62,079 bases of DNA from an uncultured Clostridia bacterium (lineage in GTDB: Bacteria > Bacillota > Clostridia > TANB77 > CAG-508). The stretch covers positions 1-62,079 of the forward strand of contig CALXVB010000006.1 in the NCBI GenBank assembly GCA_944391855.1, given 5' to 3'. This document shows positions 45,465 through 53,414 of this stretch, one piece after another. The first letter of the stretch is position 1; each line of letters opens with the position of its first letter. The position numbers and the translations under genes are program-made. The notes below the pieces were generated by a model that worked only from the letters and a program-made list of their open reading frames with translations, had not been told where the DNA came from and searched no databases.

Positions 45465-46002
45465 TCTCAACCTCTTCTATAACATTTTCGTCTTTGCTGT
45501 CCTGTTCTTCTTCTTTTTCTTTACTTGTTTGCTCTTCTAAAGTACTAGTTTCTTCTTCTACAACTTGATCATCTTCAATACTATCTATATTCTCTTGCTC
45601 TTGCTCATCATTTTCTTCTATATTTTCTTGCTCATTTTCCTTATTTTCTTCATCTTTTTCTTCTTTAACTGTGTTATTTTCTTTGTTTAATGTTCCTTCC
45701 AATTTTCTTGCTTCATTTTTTATTGTAATAATTGGTATGTTAGCATATAAAGCTGGGGCACCAATTTTTCCATCTTCCCCTTCTTTATTTGTTAGTCTTA
45801 CATCTATTGCTTTTTCATCTATATCTATATACTTTTTTATAACTTCTAAAATTTCCTGTTTCATCATTTCTAAAAAGTCTGCTGAAATATTTGCTCTGTC
45901 CTGTGCTAACACTAAATGCAGTCTCTCTTTAGCAGTACTTTTAGATTCTTCTTTTTCGCTTTTTCTAAATTTCTGAAAAAACTGTGTTATGCTTTTGAAC
46001 AT
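45445..46002 (-). CDS. minE: cell division topological specificity factor MinE with a long acidic tail
   Basis: 185 aa. Residues 1-~85 follow MinE: an amphipathic N-terminus ('MFKSITQFFQKFR'), the anti-MinCD region 'AKERLHLVLAQDRANISADFLEMM' (split: 'AKERLHLVLAQDR', 'ADFLEMMKQEI') and the topological domain ending 'GAPALYANIPII'. Normal MinE is about 85-90 aa. Here ~90 further residues are almost entirely Glu, Asp, Asn, Lys and Ser, with no predicted fold. MinE drives MinD oscillation to place the septum. It lies 18 bp after minD and overlaps rodA. Confidence 0.9.
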   Translation of the reverse strand: MFKSITQFFQKFRKSEKEESKSTAKERLHLVLAQDRANISADFLEMMKQEILEVIKKYIDIDEKAIDVRLTNKEGEDGKIGAPALYANIPIITIKNEARKLEGTLNKENNTVKEEKDEENKENEQENIEENDEQEQENIDSIEDDQVVEEETSTLEEQTSKEKEEEQDSKDENVIEEVENEKKNP

Positions 46003-46020
46003 ATTTTACCTCCAATAGTA

Positions 46021-46821
46021 TTAATGTTTACCTTTTGCGAAAAAACCTCTCATTTTACTAAATAGACCTTCTTTTCTTCCAGGAACTGTTACTTCTATAT
46101 TTTCTCCTAATATTCTTCTTGCTATTTCTGTATACGCTTTTCCTGATGGTGCTTTATCTTTAATAACAACTGGCTCTCCCTTATTTGTTTGAGTTATTAT
46201 GTATTCATCATCTGGAACTACGCCTATAAGATCAATAGATAATAAATCTACTATATCTTCTACATCCATCATTTCACCTTTTTTTACCATCGCTGGTCTA
46301 ATTCTGTTTATAATGAGTTCTGGATTTTTTATTTCAGATGCTTCAAGTAATCCTACAATTCTATCAGCATCTCTTATTGCTGATATTTCTGCTGTTGTAA
46401 CAACAATAGCTCTATTCGCACCAGCTATAGCATTTCTAAATCCTTGCTCAATTCCTGCTGGGCAATCTATTAGTATATAGTCAAATTCTTCTTTTAGTTT
46501 TCCTATTAGTTCTTTCATTTGTTCTTCATTTACTGCACTTTTATCTCTTGTTTGGGCTGCTGGTAATAAAAATAATTCGTTAAATCTTTTGTCTTTTATT
46601 AGGGCTTGTCTTAACTTGCATTTTTCTTCTACAACATCTACTATGTCATATACTATTCTGTTTTCTAAGCCCATTACAACATCTAGATTTCTTAAACCAA
46701 TGTCTGTATCTACTAATGCAACTTTTTTATTTCTTAAAGCTAAAGCTGCACCAAGATTAGCTGTTGTTGTCGTTTTACCTACTCCGCCTTTTCCGGATGT
46801 TATAACAATAACCTCTCCCAT
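46021..46821 (-). CDS. minD: septum site-determining ATPase MinD
   Basis: 266 aa. A deviant Walker A motif 'SGKGGVGKTTTTANLG' near the N-terminus, 'VDTDIGLRNLDVVMGLE', 'YILIDCPAGIEQGFRNA' and a C-terminal amphipathic membrane-targeting helix 'LFSKMRGFFAKGKH'. MinD binds the membrane in the ATP state and recruits MinC, released by MinE. No minC is seen upstream, where a pilin-like gene lies. AGGAGG precedes the start. Confidence 0.97.
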   Translation of the reverse strand: MGEVIVITSGKGGVGKTTTTANLGAALALRNKKVALVDTDIGLRNLDVVMGLENRIVYDIVDVVEEKCKLRQALIKDKRFNELFLLPAAQTRDKSAVNEEQMKELIGKLKEEFDYILIDCPAGIEQGFRNAIAGANRAIVVTTAEISAIRDADRIVGLLEASEIKNPELIINRIRPAMVKKGEMMDVEDIVDLLSIDLIGVVPDDEYIITQTNKGEPVVIKDKAPSGKAYTEIARRILGENIEVTVPGRKEGLFSKMRGFFAKGKH

Positions 46822-46953
46822 ATATTTTCCTCCTCATAAAATTAAAGCAACTTTTTAAAGTTGTATTTTGTTTCAATAAAAATGCATAATTTTAAACACA
46901 TATATTATATACGGAAATCCCCAAAAGGTCAATGTTTATTAATAATATTTACA

Positions 46954-46986
46954 AAAAAATGCAGTGATTTTTCTCACCGCATTTTT
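46954..46986 (-). terminator. terminator of the glycine-rich protein gene
   Basis: Stem AAAAATGCAGTGA with TCACCGCATTTTT (one mismatch), 8-nt loop, T-run on the minus strand, directly after the stop at 46992. Confidence 0.75.
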
Positions 46987-46991
46987 AATAT

Positions 46992-47978
46992 TTAAAAACT
47001 AATCCATGTTATTTTAGCATATCCGTCTCCTGTATTTGCACCATCAGTTCCTGTCGCAGACGTATCTAATGACCAGCTTGTAGATTGATAATTACTTGTG
47101 CCTTTGCACCAACCTCCTCCATAAGAGTAGTTGTCATCAGAAGCACCGCCTCCGCCATATCCGCCTTGTGATCTTCCATTACCTCTAGTATAGTATGCAC
47201 CTTTTGCATCATAAGTTATAAATTGTGATATTCCCATTGTATTGCTTGTAGCTGAACTTGATGTTCCCGCTTTAGTGGCGGTTGAATATGCTGTATAATT
47301 ATTAGGAGATTTATATGAAGCAGCTTGCCCATTATATCCAGTAGAACTTGTATTTCTATATGCACAATCTTGGCTTCCGCCTCCACCTGCTACTGCAAGT
47401 AATGTTTCATAATTTATACTTCCCTTTGTAAATTGATATCTAGAATCTGTTATTGAACTTATTCTCTTAAAGGCAAATGTTCCGCCTCCTCCACCTCCAG
47501 CAGTTCCGTCCCTTGCTGTAGCTTGCGTACAAGTACCTTGTCCTCCTACTACTAAATCTACTATATCTCCTTCTTTTAAAGTAAATGTTGCTACAATTTT
47601 TGCACCTTTTCCTCCAGTTCCAGTATAACTTGTTCCATAGGTATTTCCACCAGAACCTGAAGCACCTGCTAGTTCAAATTGATATTTTCCATCTGCTGGT
47701 GCAGTAAATGTTTGCAAGCTTCCTGTATAATTAAATGTAAATAATTTTTGTGATGGTTCTTTACTTGTTGTTAATTCTTTATAAATGTCTGCAGCCTTAC
47801 TATTATCAGCTTGATAACTTTCTTTTACTTTTATTGCTGTAATAATCTGACTTTTTATTGCAGAGTTGGAAGTTATAAATATTGCTGAAAGAATTATTAA
47901 CATACTAAATAAAACAACTGTAACATAAACTGCAATTGAACCTTTTTGACTTTTTACTTTTTTTGTCCTCAAGTTCAT
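46992..47978 (-). CDS. glycine-rich surface protein with pilin/PilX-like N-terminus
   Basis: 328 aa. The N-terminus ('KVKSQKGSIAVYVTVVLFSM') has a basic leader, a Gly at about residue 13 and a long hydrophobic helix, like minor pilins or PilX. A β-rich domain follows ('FNYTGSLQTFTAPADGKYQFELAGA', shorter pieces 'TFTAPADGKYQFEL'). The rest is a glycine-rich domain with runs such as 'TAGGGGGGTFAF' and 'GGYGGGGASDDN', and 'VAGGGGSQDCAY' with a Cys. This resembles the Gly-rich domain of receptor-like proteins. Probably displayed on the surface; exact role unknown. GGAGG precedes the ATG. Confidence 0.75.
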   Translation of the reverse strand: MNLRTKKVKSQKGSIAVYVTVVLFSMLIILSAIFITSNSAIKSQIITAIKVKESYQADNSKAADIYKELTTSKEPSQKLFTFNYTGSLQTFTAPADGKYQFELAGASGSGGNTYGTSYTGTGGKGAKIVATFTLKEGDIVDLVVGGQGTCTQATARDGTAGGGGGGTFAFKRISSITDSRYQFTKGSINYETLLAVAGGGGSQDCAYRNTSSTGYNGQAASYKSPNNYTAYSTATKAGTSSSATSNTMGISQFITYDAKGAYYTRGNGRSQGGYGGGGASDDNYSYGGGWCKGTSNYQSTSWSLDTSATGTDGANTGDGYAKITWISF

Positions 47979-48235
47979 AAATTCCTTCCTCCATTTTATC
48001 TTTTGACTTATTTTTTTTGATTAAAAATATACAACTATATCATAATTCAACTTTACTTTATTGTCAATTATTCTACCAGTATTTTTCTCATATTTTATAT
48101 TTTTATTCTTTTTTGTTGCATACATTATTTCTAGTATTTTTGACCAATTTTTCTAAAACCATTGATAAGTTCAAAAAAAAAATATATAATATTAAAGGTA
48201 AAAAATAAAATTATTATTTACAGGAAGTGTTTTAG

Positions 48236-48874
48236 ATGAAAATGAGTGAAAAAACTAAAGATATTATAGAATGGATTATTTGTATATTAGTTGCTTTAAT
48301 ATTAGCACTATTAATTAGATATTTTATAGGTACACCAACAATTGTTAAACAATCTTCAATGAAACCTACCTTAATTGAAAATCAACGTCTTATACTAAAT
48401 AGATGGACTAGAACGACAAAGCAAATGCCTGAAAGAGGAGATATTGTTACATTAGAAGCACCATCGGAAAAATATGTTTACGATTATGACGAAAATAATG
48501 TAATCGCCAGATATGATAATGAGCCAACAAATTGGTTTAATAAATTTGTATACTATTTTCTTGAAATAGGAAAAGAAAGCTATATAAAGAGAGTTATAGC
48601 ATTACCTGGTGAACATTTGGAAATAAAAGACGGAAAAGTATATATAAATGGAGAAGAATTAGACGAGCCATATCTTCAAGAAGGTGTGACTACACAAGTT
48701 GGAAGTGACCAACCATATTATGATTTAATCGTTCCAGAAAATTGTGTTTTCGTAATGGGAGATAACAGAAATGCTTCTACTGATAGTAGAGCTTTTGGTT
48801 GTGTTCCTTTAGAGAAACTTGAAGGTACTGTATGGATTAGATTTTGGCCTTTAAATTTATTTGGTAAAGTTTAA
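48236..48874 (+). CDS. lepB: signal peptidase I
   Basis: 212 aa. One N-terminal membrane helix (~12-30), then the catalytic Ser in 'VKQSSMKPTLIENQR' and the catalytic Lys in 'YIKRVIALPGEHLEI'. The later boxes 'VFVMGDNRNASTDSR' and 'LEGTVWIRFWPL' are present. It cleaves Sec/Tat signal peptides at the outer membrane face. It begins an apparent operon with holB (27 bp), ricT and a ferredoxin. AGGAAG lies 8 nt before the start. Confidence 0.96.
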   Translation: MKMSEKTKDIIEWIICILVALILALLIRYFIGTPTIVKQSSMKPTLIENQRLILNRWTRTTKQMPERGDIVTLEAPSEKYVYDYDENNVIARYDNEPTNWFNKFVYYFLEIGKESYIKRVIALPGEHLEIKDGKVYINGEELDEPYLQEGVTTQVGSDQPYYDLIVPENCVFVMGDNRNASTDSRAFGCVPLEKLEGTVWIRFWPLNLFGKV

Positions 48875-48901
48875 ATAATTTATGTCATAAGGAGAAATAT
48901 T

Positions 48902-49816
48902 TTGAATTTTGATAATATTATTGGAAATGACAATATAAAAGTGCTTTTAGATAATTTAATAAAAACCAATAGTTTAGTTCATAGTTACATGTTTATTGGT
49001 ACAGATGGAATTGGTAAAGTGCTTTTTGCAAATGACTTTGCCAAAATGATTTTGTGTCAAAATGAACCTAAGGTATGTAATAGTTGCTCTTCTTGTATAA
49101 AGTTTGATAGTAAAAATCATCCAGATTTTATGCAAATAGATTCTGAAGATGGAAAAAGTATTAAAATAAATCAAATTAGACTTTTACAAGAAAAGATATC
49201 TGAAAAGCCAATAATTTCTAATAAAAAAGTATATATAATTAATAACAGTGATTTAATGACAGTTGAAGCACAAAACTGTCTGTTAAAAACTTTAGAAGAA
49301 CCACCTGAATACGCAGTTATAATCTTGGTATTATCTAATGAGAATAAATTATTAAGTACAATTAAGTCCAGATGTACAAAGATAGCTTTTCAAAAGCTTA
49401 CTAATAATGAGCTAATGAAATATGCTAATTCTAATAATTTAGAGCTTAATTCTTCGCTATTATCAGTTTGTGATGGAAGCATTTCTAAATTATTAAATTT
49501 ACAAACTAACATTGAATCATATAATTTGCTTGATGATATTATAGCTTCATTTTCTAATGATAATATTATTGATATTTGGAATAAGTCAGAGATATTATAT
49601 AAATCAAAAGATAATATTATACAATTACTTGAATATTTTAATAATGTATTTCTAGAAAAATTAAAAAATACAAAAGATACCAAATACATATCAGCAATAA
49701 AAATTATAGAAGATACTAAGAATAAGTTATCTAATAACGCAAATTATGATATGTGCATTGACAATTTATTACTACAAATATGGGAGGAATTTAATGAAGG
49801 TTATAGTAGGAGTTAG
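48902..49816 (+). CDS. holB: DNA polymerase III delta-prime subunit
   Basis: 304 aa starting at a TTG with AAGGAG 8 nt upstream. AAA+ clamp-loader features: 'GTDGIGKVLFANDFA' (P-loop position with Lys but a Val where Thr/Ser is usual), a zinc-binding set 'CQNEPKVCNSCSSC', 'NSDLMTVEAQNCLLKTLEEPP' (split: 'AQNCLLKTLEEPP', the sensor region) and 'IKSRCTKIAF', which carries the SRC arginine. Delta-prime is the stator of the sliding-clamp loader. Its 3' end overlaps ricT by 23 bp. Confidence 0.93.
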   Translation: MNFDNIIGNDNIKVLLDNLIKTNSLVHSYMFIGTDGIGKVLFANDFAKMILCQNEPKVCNSCSSCIKFDSKNHPDFMQIDSEDGKSIKINQIRLLQEKISEKPIISNKKVYIINNSDLMTVEAQNCLLKTLEEPPEYAVIILVLSNENKLLSTIKSRCTKIAFQKLTNNELMKYANSNNLELNSSLLSVCDGSISKLLNLQTNIESYNLLDDIIASFSNDNIIDIWNKSEILYKSKDNIIQLLEYFNNVFLEKLKNTKDTKYISAIKIIEDTKNKLSNNANYDMCIDNLLLQIWEEFNEGYSRS

Positions 49817-50723
49817 ATTTAAAAAATCAGGAAAAATTTACTTCTTTAATCCTGGAAATTTACATATAAATTTAAAAAATAAAGTAATCGTCGAAACAGC
49901 TTTAGGAGAAGAATTAGGCGAAGTAGTTGCAAAAAAGAAACTTTTAACTGACAATGAACTAAATTCTCCATTAAAAAAAGTTATCCGTATAGCTAATCAC
50001 AAAGATATAAAACATGATGAAGAAAATAAAAAGAAGGAAAAAGAAGCTTTCAAAATTTGTGAAGACAAAATCAAAAAATTAAAATTGGATATGCATTTAA
50101 CAGATGTACAATATACATTTGATAATAGTAAGCTATTATTCTGCTTTACAGCAGATGGAAGAATAGATTTTAGAGAATTAGTAAAAGAACTAGCTGCTAT
50201 TTTTAAAACTAGAATAGAGTTAAGACAGATTGGTGTAAGAGATGAGGTAAAAAGAATTGGCGGAAATGGAGTATGCGGAAGAGAACTTTGCTGTTGTTCT
50301 TTCCTAAATAATTTTGAAACTGTCTCTATAAAAATGGCAAAAGAACAAAACATGTCTCTAAACCCTTCTAAAATATCTGGAAATTGTGGTAGATTAATGT
50401 GCTGCTTAAAATATGAGCAGGAGGTATATGAAGATAAATTAAGTCATTTACCTAAAATAGGTGCTGTTGTCCAAACAGAAGACGGAGAAGGTATAGTAGA
50501 CTCAATAGAAACTTTAAAAGAAATCGTTAAAGTAAAATTAAAAGACGACAATAATGAAACATATTATAAAAAGTATGATGCCAAAGATTTAAAAATTATT
50601 AAAAATGCAGATTCTGAGGTAATTGACGAAGAAGAAAAAGAAAATATGGCAGAACTTCAGAAACTGGAAGAATTAGAAAAGCAGGACAAGGAAACAGAAA
50701 AAAATAATGAAGATATATTTTAA
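49794..50723 (+). CDS. ricT: PSP1-domain protein RicT (YaaT)
   Basis: 309 aa from the ATG at 49794, with GGGAGG 7 nt upstream inside holB. The PSP1 domain carries the Cys-rich core 'GGNGVCGRELCCCSFLN' (~160-175) and 'GNCGRLMCCLKYEQEVYED' (~195-213). In Bacillus, RicT with RicA and RicF forms a Fe-S complex that helps RNase Y process mRNAs and affects sporulation and competence. The last ~40 residues are a Glu/Lys-rich tail. The holB-ricT order is conserved in Firmicutes. Confidence 0.93.
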   Translation: MKVIVGVRFKKSGKIYFFNPGNLHINLKNKVIVETALGEELGEVVAKKKLLTDNELNSPLKKVIRIANHKDIKHDEENKKKEKEAFKICEDKIKKLKLDMHLTDVQYTFDNSKLLFCFTADGRIDFRELVKELAAIFKTRIELRQIGVRDEVKRIGGNGVCGRELCCCSFLNNFETVSIKMAKEQNMSLNPSKISGNCGRLMCCLKYEQEVYEDKLSHLPKIGAVVQTEDGEGIVDSIETLKEIVKVKLKDDNNETYYKKYDAKDLKIIKNADSEVIDEEEKENMAELQKLEELEKQDKETEKNNEDIF

Positions 50724-50735
50724 GGAGGTGATTTT

Positions 50736-50909
50736 ATGGTATATAGAATAAGCGACAAATGTATAAGCTGTGGTGCTTGTGCTGGTGCTTGCCCTATGCA
50801 ATGCATTTCTCAAGGAGACGAAAGATATGTTATTGATGAGTCTGTTTGTATAGGTTGCGGAACATGCGCTAATGTATGCCCTATGTCTGCCCCAGAAGCA
50901 CAAGAATAA
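50736..50909 (+). CDS. 2[4Fe-4S] ferredoxin
   Basis: 57 aa. Two cluster motifs: 'CISCGACAGACPMQCI' and 'CIGCGTCANVCPMSAP', each CxxCxxCxxxCP, as in clostridial ferredoxins. AAGGAGG lies 8 nt before the ATG, only 12 nt after ricT, so it is the last gene of the lepB operon. It can carry electrons for pyruvate:ferredoxin oxidoreductase, encoded nearby on the other strand. Confidence 0.95.
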   Translation: MVYRISDKCISCGACAGACPMQCISQGDERYVIDESVCIGCGTCANVCPMSAPEAQE

Positions 50910-51040
50910 TTTGTAATAATATAAATTTAGGTAGCATATTTATATATTATTACATAATAATACAATACATTAAATAGGAAATTTGAAATTTAAACAATAC
51001 AAAGTTTTCTAAAAATTATTAATTTTTTCTTAATTTTATA

Positions 51041-51069
51041 TTGCATTAAATTTTAATTTGTTGTATAAT
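51041..51069 (+). promoter_or_regulatory. promoter of the DUF4190-like gene
   Basis: TTGCAT (51041-51046), 17-bp spacer, perfect TATAAT (51064-51069), 35 bp before the start codon. Confidence 0.7.
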
Positions 51070-51103
51070 GTTATCATATTATGTCGGATAAGGAGGATGT
51101 TCT

Positions 51104-51379
51104 ATGGAAGAAAAGAAATCAAATGGATTAGCTATAGCTTCATTAGTTTTAGGTATAGTAGCTATACTATTTAACTTCATTGGTCTAGGAATAGTAGGAC
51201 TAGTTTTAGGTATAGTTGGTATAGTTTTAGGTGTAATGGCTAAAAAGAAAAATCCAACAGGAATGGCAACAGCAGGATTAGTATTATCTATCATAGGTAC
51301 AGTTCTATGTGCTTTAATATTAATAGCTTGTGCTGCATGTGTTGGTGCAGCTGGATGCGCAAGTACATCACTTTATTAA
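51104..51379 (+). CDS. small DUF4190-like membrane protein
   Basis: 91 aa. It begins 'KSNGLAIASLVLGIVAILF', has a Gly-rich second helix ('GIVGLVLGIVGIVLGVMAKK'), the turn 'NPTGMATAGLVLSIIG' and a third helix ending in Cys/Ala-rich sequence. This is the usual DUF4190 pattern: two or three membrane helices with Gly zippers. Function is unknown; such domains often sit in envelope proteins. AAGGAGG precedes the ATG, and it has its own promoter and terminator. Confidence 0.85.
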   Translation: MEEKKSNGLAIASLVLGIVAILFNFIGLGIVGLVLGIVGIVLGVMAKKKNPTGMATAGLVLSIIGTVLCALILIACAACVGAAGCASTSLY

Positions 51380-51411
51380 TAATAAAATTTAAATTAATAA
51401 AAATATTTACG

Positions 51412-51440
51412 GGTAAACAATTTATTTGTTTACCTATTTC
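51412..51440 (+). terminator. terminator of the DUF4190-like gene
   Basis: Perfect 9-bp stem GGTAAACAA with TTGTTTACC, 5-nt loop, then a T-rich run. Confidence 0.8.
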
Positions 51441-51537
51441 TTTTTAATTAGTATATAATATCTTTAATTAGTGATAATTTTATGATATATTTTATATAGA
51501 AACATATATTTTTTAATTATACAAGGGGGATTAATAA

Positions 51538-52347
51538 ATGTTACCATTCATTAATGTATTTGGAAAAGAATTTCCAATGTATGGTATAGTTATTTTTATT
51601 GGACTAGCTATCGGTTCAGTGATAGCAATTCAATATTTTTCTAAGTTTAATAATATAAAAAAGGATGACGTATTATATGCAATACTTTATGCACTAATTG
51701 GACTAGGTATAGGTGCTAAATTATTATATTTCTTAACTAATATTCCTTTTATGATAGAAAGTTCTCAAGAGATTGGCTTTTGGAATACTATAACTCAAAT
51801 GTTTACTGGTGGTTTTGTGTTCTACGGTGGACTAATTGGTGGAGTATTGGGTGTATATATATACTCAAAGCAATTTAAAGTTTCTTTTAAATCGTTATGC
51901 TTAACCTTATTTCCTGTAATACCACTTGTACATGCTATTGGAAGAATAGGTTGCTTATGTGCTGGTTGCTGCTATGGAATGGAATATAATGGTTTTGGTG
52001 CAATTACATTTCATAATTCATTACTAGCCCCAAATAATGTTCCATTGTTTCCTATGCAAATAGTAGAAGCGATCTGTAATTTTATCATATTTTTAATCTT
52101 GTTAGTTACATATAAAAGATTTTTAGGTACATATAAAACAGTAGGTCTATATTGTGTTTTATATGGAATTACAAGATTTACTCTAGAATTCTTTAGGGGA
52201 GACCTAATAAGAGGTATATATTTTAGTCTATCTACTTCACAATGGATTAGCATAGTAATTGTTATCATAGGAGTTATTTTACTTTGTGGACAAAAGGGAC
52301 ACACCATTTTGTCCACGATAAAAAATAAGAAAAAAAGTAAAGCCTAA
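51538..52347 (+). CDS. lgt: prolipoprotein diacylglyceryl transferase
   Basis: 269 aa, about seven membrane helices. The signature 'PLVHAIGRIGCLCAGCCYG' (~130-147) includes the conserved His and Arg; 'GGFVFYGGLIGG' and 'ITRFTLEFFRGD' are also typical. Lgt transfers diacylglycerol to the lipobox Cys of lipoproteins. The family fold ends near 'IGVILLCG'. The last ~20 residues ('QKGHTILSTIKNKKKSKA') come from a REP-like palindrome (52286-52316) and a Lys tail, so the element has become the C-terminus. Confidence 0.93.
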   Translation: MLPFINVFGKEFPMYGIVIFIGLAIGSVIAIQYFSKFNNIKKDDVLYAILYALIGLGIGAKLLYFLTNIPFMIESSQEIGFWNTITQMFTGGFVFYGGLIGGVLGVYIYSKQFKVSFKSLCLTLFPVIPLVHAIGRIGCLCAGCCYGMEYNGFGAITFHNSLLAPNNVPLFPMQIVEAICNFIIFLILLVTYKRFLGTYKTVGLYCVLYGITRFTLEFFRGDLIRGIYFSLSTSQWISIVIVIIGVILLCGQKGHTILSTIKNKKKSKA

Positions 52348-52450
52348 ATAATAAGTATTTGACTATAATTATAATTTAGGTTATACAATTTTTATCAACA
52401 TGATACAGAAAACTGTGGACAAAAAGGTGTGTCCCTTTTGTCCACAGTTT
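52286..52450. repeat. paired REP-like palindromes, locus 4
   Basis: First element (52286-52316): arms GTGGACAAAA and TTTTGTCCAC around GGGACACACCA, inside the lgt coding end. Second (52410-52450), inverted: arms AAACTGTGGACAAAA and TTTTGTCCACAGTTT, perfect 15 bp, around AGGTGTGTCCC, just after the porB stop. The core matches locus 1; the arms differ from every other locus. Confidence 0.85.
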
Positions 52451-52453
52451 GTT

Positions 52454-53407
52454 TTATTCTTTATTGCTCATTTCTTCTAATTTTAATAATTCTTCCCATC
52501 TTCTATCTACTTCTTTTTGGAATTCCTCTATCATCCACTCATTTCCTGGTTTAAACATATGTTTAAAACGTTTTTGTGGTTTTAAGAATTCTTCTATTGG
52601 TAGTTTTTTAGCTGGCTTATATGTTATTTTATATTTTCCATCTTCTATCTCATATAATGGCCAGTAGCATGTTTCAACAGCTAATTTATTTATTTCCATT
52701 AACATATCTGTTGGATATCCCCAACCTCTTGGGCATGGAGATAAAACATTTAAGAATGTTGGTCCTTCTGTATATATTGCTTTTTCTGCTTTCTCGTATA
52801 AATCTTTAAAGTTCATATATGCTATTGTTTGTGCAACATATGGTAAATGGTGTGCTTCCATTATTTCTGTTAAGTCTTTCCTTGATTGCATTTTTCCAGG
52901 AATAACAGTCCCTGCTGGGCTTGTTGTTGTATCTGCAAATCTTGGTGTTGCAGATGAACGTTGAATACCTGTATTCATATATGCACCATTATCGTAGCAT
53001 ACATAAGTCATATCATGTCCTCTTTCCATTGCACCTGATAAGCTTTGGATACCTATATCATAAGTTCCTCCATCTCCTCCAAATGCTATAAATTTTGTAT
53101 GTTCGTCTTCTGGTAATTTTCCTTGCTTTTTCATTGATTTATATGCTGCTTCTGCACCCGATAAAGTTGCTGCTGCACATTCAAATGCTGTATGAATATA
53201 TGAATCTGTCCATGAAGTATATGGGTATATGAAGCTTGAAACCTCCATACAACCAGTTGCATTTGATATTACTGCATGGTCTTCTGGTTTTAGTGCTCTT
53301 AAAATCATTCTTGCTACTGGTGGTGCACCACAACCTGCACACATTCTATGTCCTGAAGTAAATCTTGATGGCTTTTCTGCCACTATTTCTTTCATATTAT
53401 ATGCCAT
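52454..53407 (-). CDS. porB: pyruvate:ferredoxin oxidoreductase, beta subunit
   Basis: 317 aa. The thiamine-diphosphate-binding subunit: 'FTSGHRMCAGCGAPP' provides cluster-binding Cys, 'GDGGTYDIGIQSL' is the GDG diphosphate/Mg motif, and 'CYDNGAYMNTGIQRS' is family-typical. The enzyme oxidises pyruvate with CoA to acetyl-CoA, CO2 and reduced ferredoxin. It is last in porC-porD-porA-porB. Other 2-oxoacids are possible, but the sequence fits the pyruvate type. Confidence 0.92.
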   Translation of the reverse strand: MAYNMKEIVAEKPSRFTSGHRMCAGCGAPPVARMILRALKPEDHAVISNATGCMEVSSFIYPYTSWTDSYIHTAFECAAATLSGAEAAYKSMKKQGKLPEDEHTKFIAFGGDGGTYDIGIQSLSGAMERGHDMTYVCYDNGAYMNTGIQRSSATPRFADTTTSPAGTVIPGKMQSRKDLTEIMEAHHLPYVAQTIAYMNFKDLYEKAEKAIYTEGPTFLNVLSPCPRGWGYPTDMLMEINKLAVETCYWPLYEIEDGKYKITYKPAKKLPIEEFLKPQKRFKHMFKPGNEWMIEEFQKEVDRRWEELLKLEEMSNKE

Positions 53408-53414
53408 AATTCTT

